52,127 nt of DNA from Candidatus Neomicrothrix sp. UBA2983 (GTDB lineage: Bacteria > Actinomycetota > Acidimicrobiia > Acidimicrobiales > MedAcidi-G1), in the NCBI GenBank assembly GCA_002346745.1, contig DEAL01000023.1, positions 1 through 52,127 of the forward strand, in the 5' to 3' direction. Shown piece by piece: positions 6,659 to 16,100 of the stretch (position 1 is the first letter of the stretch; the number at the start of each line of letters is the position of its first letter). The notes below the pieces were generated by a model. The model was given only the letters and a program-made list of their open reading frames with translations, was not told where the DNA came from and did not search any database. Position numbers and translations under genes: made by a program.

Positions 6659-7123
6659 ACTGTGGACCAGATCGATCGGGAAATCCTGCACATGCTCCAG
6701 GCCGACGGCACCCTCACCGGCGCCGAACTGGGCGAGGCCGTGGGCCTGGCCCCCACCTCCGCCTGGCGTCGTGTCCAGAAGCTCCAACAGCAGGGGGTCA
6801 TCGAACGACGCGTCGCACTCCTCGATCCCGAGTCACTGAACCTCGGGGTCACCGCCCTCGTCGAGGTCCGCACCGCCGACCACTCGGCTGCCTGGCTGCA
6901 CCGTTTCACGAGCGGCATCGCCGAGTTCCCCGAGATCGTGGCGGCCTGGCGCACCAGTGGCGAGGTCGACTACATGCTCCGGGTGGTGGTGCCCGACATC
7001 TCCGCCTACGACTCGTTCTACAAGCGGCTCATCCAGCGAGTCGACCTAACCGACGTGCGCAGCATCTTCGTGATGGAGGAGCTCAAGCACACCACAGCGT
7101 TCCCGCTGGACTACGCGGAGTAG
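6659..7123 (+). CDS. Lrp/AsnC-family transcriptional regulator
   Basis: About 154 residues in the two-domain Lrp layout: a helix-turn-helix (VDQIDREILHMLQADGTL, GAELGEAVGLAPTSAWRRVQ, LQQQGVIERR) and a C-terminal RAM/ACT-like ligand domain (VTALVEVRT to KHTTAFPLDY). Lrp-family proteins bind amino acids and act as dimers or octamers. The GTG at 6659 is chosen because family members begin one or two residues before the DxxDREIL helix; GTG or TTG codons five and six positions upstream are alternatives. The upstream region holds the dyad GGTTC-TTGC-GAACC (6579-6592), which might be its site. The target is unknown; the divergent DUF6356 gene is the nearest candidate. Confidence 0.9.
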   Translation, partial: TVDQIDREILHMLQADGTLTGAELGEAVGLAPTSAWRRVQKLQQQGVIERRVALLDPESLNLGVTALVEVRTADHSAAWLHRFTSGIAEFPEIVAAWRTSGEVDYMLRVVVPDISAYDSFYKRLIQRVDLTDVRSIFVMEELKHTTAFPLDYAE

Positions 7124-7187
7124 GCCTCGGGGAAGGCATCAGCCGTCCGAAGGGTCTCCTAGACCATTCGGAGTGACCCGGGAGGAG

Positions 7188-7658
7188 TCAGGCGGCGACG
7201 TCGGCCTCGCGGGCGGCGGTGGCCTCCACGAGGTCCCCCGGGGTCAACGGGAACACGCTGTCGGGCGTGCCGGCGGCCGCCCAGACCTCGTCGAACCCCA
7301 GCAGGTGCGGGTCGACCAGCGTCGGCAGGGGCGACGGGTGGCCGAACGGCGGCGCACCCCCGATGGCGAACCCCGTGGCGGCCCGCACCTCGTCGGCGTT
7401 CGCCATGCGCGCCCGCCCGTCGAACTCGGCGCCCACCTTCGCCAGGTCGACCCGGTTGGCCCCCGAGCACAGCACCAGCACCGGCCGGTCGTCGACCACC
7501 AGCACCAGCGACTTCACGATCTGGTCCACGACGCAGCCCACGGCCGCCGCGGCGTCCTCCGCCGTGCGGGTCCCCTCCGGGAAGCGACGGGCCGCCACCG
7601 CCACCCCGAGGTCCGCCGCCGATGCCGTGAACCGCTCGATCGCGTCCGCTGCCGCCAC
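7188..7658 (-). CDS. ybaK: YbaK/EbsC-family aminoacyl-tRNA deacylase
   Basis: 156 residues of the YbaK/ProX editing domain: ADLGVAVAARRFPEGTRT, then QIVKSLVLVVDDRPVLVLC with the conserved Lys, and ATGFAIGGAPPFGHPSPL with the GG(A/V)xPxG loop. Family members hydrolyse mischarged tRNA (for example Cys-tRNA-Pro) in the cytosol. I place the start at GTG 7658 because a TACGGT box lies 8 nt upstream and the protein then has the usual family length; the open frame continues to 7721 but that part is Pro/Ser-rich low complexity. It is divergent from the second selenoprotein gene, about 100 bp away. Confidence 0.88.
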   Translation of the reverse strand: MAAADAIERFTASAADLGVAVAARRFPEGTRTAEDAAAAVGCVVDQIVKSLVLVVDDRPVLVLCSGANRVDLAKVGAEFDGRARMANADEVRAATGFAIGGAPPFGHPSPLPTLVDPHLLGFDEVWAAAGTPDSVFPLTPGDLVEATAAREADVAA

Positions 7659-7746
7659 GGCGGCGAACCGTAGACGCGGCGCCGACCCCGACGGTGGTTC
7701 GGGAGACGGTTCGGGCGCCAATCCCGGCGGCGGTTCGGACGACGGC

Positions 7747-7752
7747 TACCGT
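7747..7752 (+). promoter_or_regulatory. -10 box TACCGT of second selenoprotein operon
   Basis: TACCGT, 7 nt before the ATG at 7760; no Shine-Dalgarno sequence follows, so the mRNA is predicted leaderless. Confidence 0.55.
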
Positions 7753-7759
7753 CGGCGGC

Positions 7760-8104
7760 ATGGCTGATCGACTGCTGCTGTACCACAACCCGGGTTGAGG
7801 CAAGTCCCGTGGCGCCCTCGGCATCCTCGAGGAGCGCGGCGTCGAGTTCGACGTCATCCACTACCTGAAGGAGCCCCTCGACCGGGCCACCCTCGAGGGG
7901 TTCCTCACCCGACTGCCCGGCGACCCCGGCGACCTGGTCCGGGCCGACGCCGACCTGTGCCCGGACCCCGCCGGCCTGGACGGCGGTGCCGTGGTCGACG
8001 TGCTGCTCGCCCACCCGAAGTTGATGCAGCGGCCGGTGGCGGTCCTCGGCGACCGGGCCGTCATCGCCCGGCCATCCGAGCTCGTTCTCGAACTGCTCGA
8101 CTGA
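7760..8104 (+). CDS. ArsC/Spx-family thioredoxin-fold selenoprotein (TGA = Sec13)
   Basis: From the ATG at 7760 the frame reads MADRLLLYHNPG, TGA (7796-7798), GKSRGALGILEERG and on without interruption to the TGA stop at 8102-8104: 114 residues, the usual ArsC length (110-120). The internal TGA again sits exactly at the catalytic Cys of HNPxCxxSR. The rest fits ArsC: YLKEP (35-39), R61, LAHPKLMQRPV (R91) and ARPSE (R104). After the TGA this frame has no start codon, so ordinary gene callers will miss the gene and extend the next gene leftwards in another frame. A SECIS-like hairpin follows the TGA. The promoter is a leaderless TACCGT box. The cupin gene begins 2 nt after the stop. Confidence 0.87.
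7812..7837 (+). promoter_or_regulatory. bacterial SECIS-like hairpin of the second selenoprotein gene
   Basis: CCTCG (7816-7820) pairs with CGAGG (7828-7832) around the 7-nt loop GCATCCT; beyond a single bulged A (7833) four more pairs form between 7812-7815 and 7834-7837. The loop starts 22 nt after the TGA and its first base is G, satisfying the bSECIS rules. Found by hand; no energy computed. Confidence 0.7.
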
Positions 8105-8106
8105 CC

Positions 8107-8637
8107 GTGGCCGGCCACCCGCCACCCAACGCCGAGGAGCCGGTCGAGGTCGTCGGCACCGGGCGCCCCACCCGGGCCGCCCCCCGGTTCTCGATCGTGC
8201 ACGAGTCCGACGTGCCGTGGCAGGAGGTGCGGGCCCAGCAGCACGGCGACCGGCGCGTGTCGGTCCACGAGAAGTTCCTGGAGTGGTCGACCGACCGGAT
8301 GGTCGTGTTGGGCCACTACGACCCCGGAATGGTCGTCGAGCGCCACGGCCACCGCAGCGACCACCTCGTGTACGTGCTCGAGGGGGCCGTCGACATCGGC
8401 GGCCGACACTGCCCGTCCGGAACGCTCATAGTTCTCGAGGAGGGTGCCGCCTTCGGGCCCCTCATCGCCGACGCCGACGAGGGCTGCACGATGTTCGAGA
8501 CCTGGCTGGACGACCCGCTCCCCGTGCCGGCCGACGACGACGGCTACCTCGAACTGCTGGCCGAACAGGGCATCGAGCCGCTCCCCCACCCGCCGTTCGA
8601 CCCGCCGGACCACCTGACCGCCGCCGGGACCGACTGA
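8107..8637 (+). CDS. cupin-domain protein
   Basis: 176 residues with a single cupin barrel (about 45-135): FLEWSTDRMVVLGHYDPG, ERHGHRSDHLVYVLEG (two His of the metal site), HCPSGTLIVLEEGAAFGPL. This size and the VVERHGHRSD motif suit a small metal-binding cupin such as a dioxygenase-like or sensor protein; the substrate is unknown. The GTG at 8107 is preferred although the frame stays open to about 7795, because the upstream part is occupied by the selenoprotein gene in another frame. It is tightly coupled to that gene (2 nt) and 43 nt before the acyl-CoA synthetase gene, so the three probably form one transcript. Confidence 0.82.
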   Translation: MAGHPPPNAEEPVEVVGTGRPTRAAPRFSIVHESDVPWQEVRAQQHGDRRVSVHEKFLEWSTDRMVVLGHYDPGMVVERHGHRSDHLVYVLEGAVDIGGRHCPSGTLIVLEEGAAFGPLIADADEGCTMFETWLDDPLPVPADDDGYLELLAEQGIEPLPHPPFDPPDHLTAAGTD

Positions 8638-8680
8638 CACCGTGCCGCCCGTTCCGGCCCCCCAGCGGGCCACCTGACCC

Positions 8681-10165
8681 GTGCTGGCCGAGACCGTCGT
8701 CGAGGCGGCCAGGCGGTTCGGCGACCGGACCGCCCTCGAGGAGTCGAACGGCGCCACCGTCTCCTACGCCGACCTGGACGGCCGGTCCGACGAGGTTGCG
8801 GTCGGCCTGGCCACCCGAGGCATCGGTGAGGGTTCAGTGCTGCTGCTGTCGCTGCCCTCGGGCGTCGACTACCTCGTCGCCTACGCCGCGGCCGCCAAGC
8901 TGGGCGCGGTGACGGCCGGCGCCAACCCCCGTTGGGCGGGGCCCGAGCGGCGGGCGGTGGACACCGCCGTCGGCGCCGACCTGGTCCTCGCCACCTCGAG
9001 CCTCGCCGACGGACTCGGGGAGCCCGGTGGCGCCGAGGTCCTCGTCCTCGACGGCGACGCCCCGCTCGACAGCCTCCGGGTGGCCGGTGGCACGCCGCCG
9101 CCGCTCCCGTCGGACCCCGAGCGCCCGGTCTGCATCTGCTTCACCTCCGGTTCCACGGGCAGCCCCAAGGGCGCCTGGTTCGCCGGCCGGCAGTTGACCG
9201 CCGCCGCCGACCTCGACACGGGTGGCGCCTGGGGAGGCGGCCACCTCATCGCCGGCACAGCCATGCCGCATGTGGGCTTCATGACCAAGGTGCCGTGGCA
9301 ATTGGCGGGCGGCGCCACCATCCACACCATGGACCGCTGGTCGGCCGGCGAGGTGCTGCAACTCGTGGACGAGCACCGCATGCCCGCCGTGAACGGCGTG
9401 GCCGCCCAGATCGCGCTCATGCTGCGCCACCCCGACTTCGACCACCACGACTTCTCGTGCGTGCAGGCGATCGTCGTCGGCGCCGGGGCTTCGCCGCCGG
9501 CACTCGTCCACGAGGCCCGGGAGCGCTTCGGTGCCCCGTACTCCAACCGCTACTCGTCGACGGAGTCCGGGGGCACCGGCCTAGCCACGTCCCTGGACGC
9601 CGACGACGAGGAGGCCCTCCACACCGTTGGTCGGCCGCGCCCGGGCGTCGAAGCCGAGGTCCGGAGCACAGACGGCGACCCGGTGCCGGCGGGCGAGGTC
9701 GGCGAGCTCTTGCTGCGGACCCCCACCGCCATGTCCGGCTACTGGCGGGACCCCGGACGCACCGCCGAGGCGCTCGTCGACGGCTGGCTGCGGACCGGCG
9801 ACCTGGCACGAATCGACGACCGGGGCTGTTTCCGACTGGTCGGACGTACCGGGGAGATGTACATCCGGGGCGGCTACAACGTGCACCCCCAGGAGGTGGA
9901 GGCCGTGCTCGGCACCCACCCGGCCGTCGCCCAGGTGGTCGTCGTGCCCCGACCCGACGACGTCATGGGCGAGGTCGGCGTGGCCGTGGTCGTGGCAACC
10001 GATCCCGACCGGCCGCCTGAACTCGGGGACCTGCGAGCACACGGCGACGACCGGCTGGCCGCCTACAAGCTGCCCCAGGCCCTGCGCCTGCTGCCGGCAC
10101 TCCCACTCAACAGCGGCGACAAGGTGGACCGGCAGCGCCTCACCGACGACGAGCGGGGCGGCTGA
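8681..10165 (+). CDS. AMP-forming acyl-CoA synthetase / ANL superfamily ligase
   Basis: 494 residues with the ANL signatures in order: FTSGSTGSPKG (P-loop A3, near 150), YSSTESGG (A5, near 290), GWLRTGDLARID (A7, near 367), RTGEMYIRGGYNVHPQEVE (A8, near 387) and LPLNSGDKVDRQRL at the end with the catalytic Lys. It activates a carboxylic acid with ATP and transfers it to CoA (or a carrier). The pocket does not tell chain length. The start is GTG 8681. Third gene of the selenoprotein-cupin-ligase run; it ends 20 nt before the convergent rsgA. Confidence 0.9.
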   Translation: MLAETVVEAARRFGDRTALEESNGATVSYADLDGRSDEVAVGLATRGIGEGSVLLLSLPSGVDYLVAYAAAAKLGAVTAGANPRWAGPERRAVDTAVGADLVLATSSLADGLGEPGGAEVLVLDGDAPLDSLRVAGGTPPPLPSDPERPVCICFTSGSTGSPKGAWFAGRQLTAAADLDTGGAWGGGHLIAGTAMPHVGFMTKVPWQLAGGATIHTMDRWSAGEVLQLVDEHRMPAVNGVAAQIALMLRHPDFDHHDFSCVQAIVVGAGASPPALVHEARERFGAPYSNRYSSTESGGTGLATSLDADDEEALHTVGRPRPGVEAEVRSTDGDPVPAGEVGELLLRTPTAMSGYWRDPGRTAEALVDGWLRTGDLARIDDRGCFRLVGRTGEMYIRGGYNVHPQEVEAVLGTHPAVAQVVVVPRPDDVMGEVGVAVVVATDPDRPPELGDLRAHGDDRLAAYKLPQALRLLPALPLNSGDKVDRQRLTDDERGG

Positions 10166-10185
10166 GCACCCCAGCCCGGCACGGC

Positions 10186-11178
10186 TCAGCGGCGGCCTCG
10201 TCCCCCGCGCCGGCGGCGCTCCTCGTCCCGGCGACGCTGTTCGGCCAACTCGTCCCGCAACGCCCGATAGCGGGCCACGCGTCGCTCCTCGACGTCCCCG
10301 GCCGCCACGGCACCATTCACGGCGCAGTCCGGCTCGCTGTCGTGGGCGCAGTCGGCGTAGCGGCAACCGGCCGACAGGTCCTGGAGGTCACCGAACACCC
10401 GGTCGAGGGCCTCCTCGGTGTCGAGCAGCCCGACGGCCCGGATGCCCGGGGTGTCGATCACGAGGCCGCCGCCGGGCAGCTGGACGAGCTCCCGGCTCAC
10501 CGTCGTGTGGCGGCCCTTGGCGTCGCCCCCGCGCACCTCGCCGGTGGTGAGGCGGTCCTCCCCGAGCAGCCGGTTCACGAGGGTCGACTTGCCGGCACCG
10601 GACTCCCCGAGCAGTGCCACCGTGCGCCCCGGGCCGGTCCTGGCGCGGACCCGGTCGATCCCCTCGTCGCCGCCGACGAGCAGCACCTCGGTCCCGGGGG
10701 CCACGGCCCGCACCGTCGCCACCACCTCGTCGGCCGACCCGCCCGCACGGGTGTCGGCCTTGGTGAGTGCCACGGCCACGTCGGCGCCGCTGTCCCACGC
10801 CACGACCAGCAGGCGCTCGAGCCGTCCAGCCGGCAGCGGGCGGTCGAGGCCGTGCACGATGAGGACGTCGTCCACGTTGGCCACCAGCACCTGCTCGAGG
10901 CCGGCCTCCGACGGGTCGCGCCTCGACAGGGTGTTGGACCGCGGCAGGACCTGCCGCACGAGCGTGCCGAGTTCGGGGTCTTCCCCGAGGAGCACCCAGT
11001 CGCCGGTGGCGGGCGCCACCTCGGCCTGGGCCCGCTGCGAGTCGGACAGCGCCCGGGCCATCCCGGCGGCAGTGGCCACGTCGCACTCGCCCCGGTCGAC
11101 GCGGATGATCCGGCCGAGCGTCCCGTCGCCGGGGGGCTCGCCGCCGCGCCAGCCGTAGTCGTCGAGGTCGATGGCCAT
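10186..11178 (-). CDS. rsgA: ribosome small-subunit biogenesis GTPase RsgA
   Basis: 330 residues with the circularly permuted GTPase order of RsgA/YjeQ: G4 as TKAD (139-142), G1 P-loop GESGAGKST (191-199), G3 DTPG (242-245). The C-terminal zinc site is C272, C277, H279 and C285 in CRYADCAHDSEPDC. An OB-fold N-terminus (to about residue 85) contacts 16S rRNA. RsgA releases late 30S assembly intermediates in a GTP-dependent way. The tail is very Arg-rich (RRRDEERRRRGGRGRR). The ATG at 11178 follows a TACCAT box by 8 nt. Confidence 0.95.
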   Translation of the reverse strand: MAIDLDDYGWRGGEPPGDGTLGRIIRVDRGECDVATAAGMARALSDSQRAQAEVAPATGDWVLLGEDPELGTLVRQVLPRSNTLSRRDPSEAGLEQVLVANVDDVLIVHGLDRPLPAGRLERLLVVAWDSGADVAVALTKADTRAGGSADEVVATVRAVAPGTEVLLVGGDEGIDRVRARTGPGRTVALLGESGAGKSTLVNRLLGEDRLTTGEVRGGDAKGRHTTVSRELVQLPGGGLVIDTPGIRAVGLLDTEEALDRVFGDLQDLSAGCRYADCAHDSEPDCAVNGAVAAGDVEERRVARYRALRDELAEQRRRDEERRRRGGRGRR

Positions 11179-11186
11179 GTGCCCCG

Positions 11187-11192
11187 ATGGTA
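11187..11192 (-). promoter_or_regulatory. -10 box TACCAT of rsgA
   Basis: TACCAT on the minus strand, 8 nt before the ATG at 11178. Confidence 0.45.
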
Positions 11193-11230
11193 GGGCCCGG
11201 CGTGGACCCGGGACCGGTCCCCGACGGTGT

Positions 11231-12421
11231 TCAGCCGAGGCGCAGGGTCTCGAGCGGCTCGAGGCGAGCCGCCTTGGTCGACGGGTAGAGGCCGGCCACG
11301 ACAGCGACGGCCACCGACACGAGCCCCCACCGGAACAGTCCCGACACCGAGAGGATCATGGTGTAGTCCCGCATCTCGGACACCAGCCAGACGACGCCGG
11401 CGCCCGCGCCAGCACCCAGGATTCCCCCCAGGACACCCACGACGAGCGCCTCCACGAGGAACTGCATGGCGATGGTGCCACGGCTGTGGCCCAGCGCCCG
11501 ACGGATGCCGATCTCGGAGGAACGCTGGATGACCGAGATGGACATGACGTTGGCGATGCCGACGCCACCCACGATGAGCGCCAGGCCTCCCATCAACATG
11601 GTGAGGTTGTTGAGGTTCTCGTCGACCTGGGACTGAGCGTCCAGCAAGTCCGTGGGAACTCTCGTGTTGGCGCCGTCGGGGCCACCGAGACTGACGACGG
11701 TGGGCACCTCCTGCGCCACATAGCGCGTGTTCGTCGGGGCGCGGATGTAGAGGCGGGTCGGGTCCGGCTCGTCCACATCCCAGTCCTCGACCGCGTTGGC
11801 GAAGGTGAGGAACACGGCCGAGTCCATGGAGGGCTCGAGTAGCACGTAGTCCAGCACCCCCACCACGCCGTAGTCGAGGCCCCCCACCTGGATACTGCGT
11901 TGTTCATTGGCAATGTACCCGTACTCCTCGGCCAGGTCCTTCCCGATCACCGCTACGCGTGCCGCCGAGGCCTCGTCGTACTCGTTCAGGAACCGACCGC
12001 TCACCATCGGCACGTCCATGGTCTCCGGAAGGTTGAGGTGTGTGGCGATGACGGGCACGGGGAAGGCCCGGTAGTAGTCGTAGGCCGCCTCGAAGGGCAG
12101 CGTCACGATGTTGGAGAGCTGGAGGGTGCCCGTCACCGAGGTCACGTCGGGCAGGCGCGCCACCCGGTCGGCAGCCTCCGCTGGGATCTTCGGGTCGCTG
12201 CCGAAACCACCGATGGCGTCCTGGGCGTTGGCCACGATGAGGTCGGTTCCCAATTCCCGCAACTTGGCCTTGAGGTCGCCCTTGGAACTCTCGTTGATCC
12301 CGATGGCGGACACGATTGCGGCCACGCCCAGGACCGGGCCGAGCATGATCAGGAAGGTCCGGATCTTGCGTGCGGTCAGGCCGGCAATGGCGACCCCGAC
12401 CAGTTCGCCGAAGCGTCTCAC
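11231..12421 (-). CDS. ABC transporter permease, MacB/FtsX type
   Basis: 396 residues with the type VII ABC layout: N-terminal membrane helix (TFLIMLGPVLGVAAIVSAIG, about 23-42), a large extracytoplasmic MacB-PCD domain (about 45-265), then three helices in the FtsX domain (LTMLMGGLALIVGGVGIANVM, AMQFLVEALVVGVLGGILGA, RWGLVSVAVAVVAGLYPS). The C-terminal PSTKAARLEPLETLR is the usual coupling-helix end of this family. Type VII transporters do mechanotransmission or extrude substrates from the outer face. The GTG start overlaps the ATPase stop by 4 nt (GTGA), showing translational coupling. Confidence 0.92.
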   Translation of the reverse strand: MRRFGELVGVAIAGLTARKIRTFLIMLGPVLGVAAIVSAIGINESSKGDLKAKLRELGTDLIVANAQDAIGGFGSDPKIPAEAADRVARLPDVTSVTGTLQLSNIVTLPFEAAYDYYRAFPVPVIATHLNLPETMDVPMVSGRFLNEYDEASAARVAVIGKDLAEEYGYIANEQRSIQVGGLDYGVVGVLDYVLLEPSMDSAVFLTFANAVEDWDVDEPDPTRLYIRAPTNTRYVAQEVPTVVSLGGPDGANTRVPTDLLDAQSQVDENLNNLTMLMGGLALIVGGVGIANVMSISVIQRSSEIGIRRALGHSRGTIAMQFLVEALVVGVLGGILGAGAGAGVVWLVSEMRDYTMILSVSGLFRWGLVSVAVAVVAGLYPSTKAARLEPLETLRLG

Positions 12422-13113
12422 GTCACCCCACCCAATCGGTCGTCGGCGACGATCCGCCCGTCCCGCATGGAGATGCGCCGGTCGGCGGCATCGGCCACCT
12501 CCCGGTCGTGGGTCACCACGCAGATGGCCCGCTCGGGTGAGCAGAGGCCGGCGAAGATCTCCATGACGTTGGCCGCATTCTGGGTGTCCAGCGCCCCGGT
12601 GGGCTCATCGGCCAGGACCACGTCGGGTTCGGTCACGATCGCCCGAGCGATCGCCACCCGCTGCTGTTCGCCGCCCGACATCTGGATCGGCCGGTGGTCG
12701 TGCCGATGGTCGAGTCCCACCTGCTCCAGCGCCGCCATCGAACGCTCGCGGCGCTCCCTGCGCGAGAGGCCCCGGTACAGCAGCGCCGTCTCGACGTTGC
12801 CGAGCCCCGTCAGGTGGGGCACCAGGTGGAACTGCTGGAAGACGAACCCGATGGCGCTGCCTCGCAGCCGGGAGCGTTCGGCATCGGGCAACTTCGTCAC
12901 GTCGGTGCCGCGGATGCTGATCACGCCCGACGTCGGCAGGTCGAGGACCCCGAGCAGGCCCAGCATCGTGGACTTGCCTGACCCCGACGGCCCGACGATC
13001 GACAGGAACTCGCCCGCCCGGATGTCGAGCGAGACCTCGCGCAGGGCGTGGACCAGCACCTCCTGGCCGTAGGTACGGGAGACGCCCTCGAGGGTGAGCA
13101 GGGACTCGGCCAT
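12418..13113 (-). CDS. ABC transporter ATP-binding protein, MacB/LolD type
   Basis: 231 residues: Walker A GPSGSGKST (near 42), Q-loop VFQQFHLVPHLTG, signature MSGGEQQRVAIARA (near 145), Walker B VVLADEPTGALD and switch His in VVTHDREVAD. The pattern TGLGNVETALLYRG and the length fit the LolD/MacB/FtsE group that pairs with FtsX-like permeases. It energises the adjacent permease (4-nt overlap) and follows the adaptor gene by 28 nt, so ATPase, permease and adaptor are one operon. Confidence 0.94.
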   Translation of the reverse strand: MAESLLTLEGVSRTYGQEVLVHALREVSLDIRAGEFLSIVGPSGSGKSTMLGLLGVLDLPTSGVISIRGTDVTKLPDAERSRLRGSAIGFVFQQFHLVPHLTGLGNVETALLYRGLSRRERRERSMAALEQVGLDHRHDHRPIQMSGGEQQRVAIARAIVTEPDVVLADEPTGALDTQNAANVMEIFAGLCSPERAICVVTHDREVADAADRRISMRDGRIVADDRLGGVT

Positions 13114-13141
13114 CGGCCTGGACCTCGGTCGGTTCGCCCGG

Positions 13142-16100
13142 TCAGTTTCGGTCGATCTCGAGGATCACGTACTCGCCGGGCGAGACGCCCGACTCGATCT
13201 CGACGTAGGCGCCGTCCAACATCCCGGTCTCGATGGCACGCCGCTCGATGGTGCCGTCGGGGTTCACCACCCGGACCCGAGCGTCGCCGCCGTCGGAGAG
13301 GACGGCGGCGATCGGCACGACCACGGCGTCGACCGCCTCGTCCACGATCACGTCCATGGTGACGACGGCGCCATCGACGGCGAGCAACTCCTCGGTCGCC
13401 TCGACCACGCCCTCGTAGGTCTCGCTGCCGCCGCCGGTACTGGCCGAGTCGTCCAGTTCGGTGATGACGCCCGGCGACTCCTGGTCGCCGGCGTCCAGGT
13501 TCACCGTCACCTCCTGGCCGACACTCAACTTCGCCCGTTCTGACGGCGAGGCGAAGATCTTGATCGTGAAGTCGGGCTCGGTCAGGTTCATGACGTTGTT
13601 GCCCTGGAGCACGAACTCGCCCTCGTCCACCCAGACGGTGCCGACCCGTGCCGGCCAGTCGGCGACGATCATGTCCGCCGGTTCGAAGACCACGTCGTCG
13701 TCGATGGCCCGGATCGGGATTTCCAGGGTGGTCTGGCCCGACTTCATCAGGGCCGTGCCCGTGAGCACCTCGTAGTCGACCCCCTCTGTGGCGCTGCCGT
13801 AGGCGTTGTAGACAACCGAGGTGTCGACCTCGGGTGCCTGGTCGGCGACGATCGTCACGGAGCCGGTCTCCCCCTCCATGATGACGCCGCCGCCCCGCAG
13901 CGTGAGTTCGGGCAGGTCGTCGGACTCCACGGTCACCGTGGCCGAGACCGTGTCACCCAGGGCGTAGGCGCGGTCCACGAACCCGGGCAGGTGGCGCGGG
14001 TCCGCCACCAGCGTGACCGTCAGGAACTCGTCCACCTCGACCAGGTCGTCGGAACGCAGGCCCACGTCGATCCCGACCTCGTCGTTCCCGGTCGTGAGCG
14101 TCACGAACTCGGGTGGCTCGCTGTAGTCCTCGTCGAGGGTGACCGTCCCGCCCACCACGAAGTACACGTCGACGTCCTCGACCACCTCGATCTGGGTCTC
14201 GACCGTGAACGTGGCGTTGCCGTTCTCACCCACAGAGTCGGTGTCGGCGCGCAGTACGAGAACGGGAAGGTCAGGGACGTTCGGATCGGTGACGGTCACG
14301 GTGGCCTCGGAGCGTCCGCCCACGTTATAGCGAGGGTTGTCGCCAAAGAGTTGGGTGATGGTCACGTCCAGGTCCTCATCGGGCTCCAGGTCGTCGTCGA
14401 GGAGGGTGGTGACGACCAATTCGGCCACGCCGGTGCCGGCTGCGAACAGGACGCTGTCCTCGACCTCGGTGAAGTCGTCGTCCACCGTGACCTCGCCACC
14501 CACGGTCACATCGACGATGAGGTCGTCCTCGGGCACGGGCTGGGCGGTGAAGGTGAAGGTGACCTGGTCACCTTCACTGATGGTCGACGCCGAGGCCTCC
14601 ACCGTGATCGAGGGAATGGTGGCGGCCGGACCGGCGGGTCCGTCATCGGCCGCCTCGGCCACGTCGTCGTCCCCGACCCCGACCGTCACGGTCTGGTCCG
14701 GCAGCGGATCAAAGGCATCGTCCGAGCCGGCGTCGTCCACCGCGACCGTGATCGCGACGCCCTGCTCGCCGTCAACGACACTGTCGTCCACGCCCGAGAC
14801 GGTGGCGGTCTGTGGCGTCGACCAGTCGGTGGCGGTAAACGTCAGGGTCGCCGGCGAGACCGTGGCCTCACCGGTGTCGGCACTGGACAGCGCCACCACG
14901 ACATCCGTGGTGGGTGCCCGGTTCAGCACCACCGTGAAGGTATCGCTGGTGCCGTCCTCGCCGACGGCCACGGCGGTCGTCCAGAGCGTGAAGCCCGCCG
15001 AATCGTCGTCGATGGTGGTCACCCGGACGGCCCGATCGCCGAGGGCGGCGAAGTCGTCGTCGGAGGAGGCGTCCATCACCGTCACGACGACCGAGCTGGA
15101 CTGGTTGCCATCCGCGACCTCGTCGTCGACCCCTGCCACCGTCACGGTCTGCGCCGTCGACCAGTTGTCCGGGGTGAACGTGAGCGTGGATGCCGAGACG
15201 GTCGCCTCTCCCGTGTCGGGACTGGAGACACCCAGGACCACATCCGTGGCCGGCCGTGCCTCCAGCACCGCGGTGAACGTGGCGGTGGAGCCGACCTCGG
15301 TCACGGCGGCGCTGGCCTCCGACACTGCGAATCCGGCCACGTCGTCGTCGGTGGTGGTCACCGCCACCGTCACGTCGAGTGCCCCGTCGAAGGCATTGTC
15401 CGATACGTCGTCCACGACGGACAGCACCACGTTGCCAGTCTGTTCGCCGTCGAGAAGGCGGTCGTCCACGCCGGTGACGGTGACCACCTGTTCGGTGGAC
15501 CAGTTCTCGGGGCCGAAGGTGAGCGTGGCCGGGCTGACCGCGAACTCGCCGGCGTCGGCACTGGTGGCTGAGAGCACAACGTCGGTTGCAGGAGCGGCGC
15601 CCAGGACAGCGGCGAACGTGGCGGCGGAGCCGGCCTCCGTGACCACGACCGAGGCCGTCGAGGCCCCGAACGCCCAGGGAATGGACTCGGGCGAGAGCCC
15701 TCGGGCACGGTTGGCGGCCAGGTGGGCGGCTCGTGTGGACGGTCCGTAGGCGCCATCGGCGGTCAGTCCCAGGATCTCCTGGAGGACGCGCACGCGGTCG
15801 CTGCGTTCGTCCCAGGCGAAGTCGGCGAGGAGTACCACCTCCTCGTCCAGTGGCGCCAGGGTCGTGGTCGGGACCGAGATCGACGGCGCCGTGGTGGTGG
15901 TCGACGCCTGCGCCGGTTCGTCGTCGCCGGGCACCGCGCGGATCTCGAGCGTCGCCGTGTTGCGGGCACCGACCCCGTAGCCCGGACCGTTGCCCAAGGA
16001 GATCGTCACGACCTCGTCCACCTCGGCGGTCGCCGCTCCGTACTCATAGTCGGCCTGCCAGGCCGCCAGGCCGGCGCGGGTGTCCTCGGTGAAGTAGTCG

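Noticed and set aside
7188..7721. Longer YbaK protein starting at 7721
   Set aside because: The extra 21 residues are Pro/Ser-rich and a TACGGT box at 7667-7672 fits a GTG start at 7658.
1996..7798. TGA reassigned genome-wide (e.g. to Trp or Cys) instead of selenocysteine
   Set aside because: Many well-defined genes in the window end in TGA at the expected family C-terminus (for example the ArsC-like genes themselves, parC, MoaA, the asparaginase), and Trp and Cys are encoded by TGG and TGC/TGT elsewhere.
14651..15673. CRISPR-like array
   Set aside because: The repeats are about 340 bp and coding, without short repeat-spacer periodicity; no cas genes are present.
13991..15749. Long open frames on the + strand opposite the exporter adaptor gene
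   Set aside because: They are antisense shadows of the repeat-rich adaptor; no family resemblance, no start signals, and the minus strand has clear domains.
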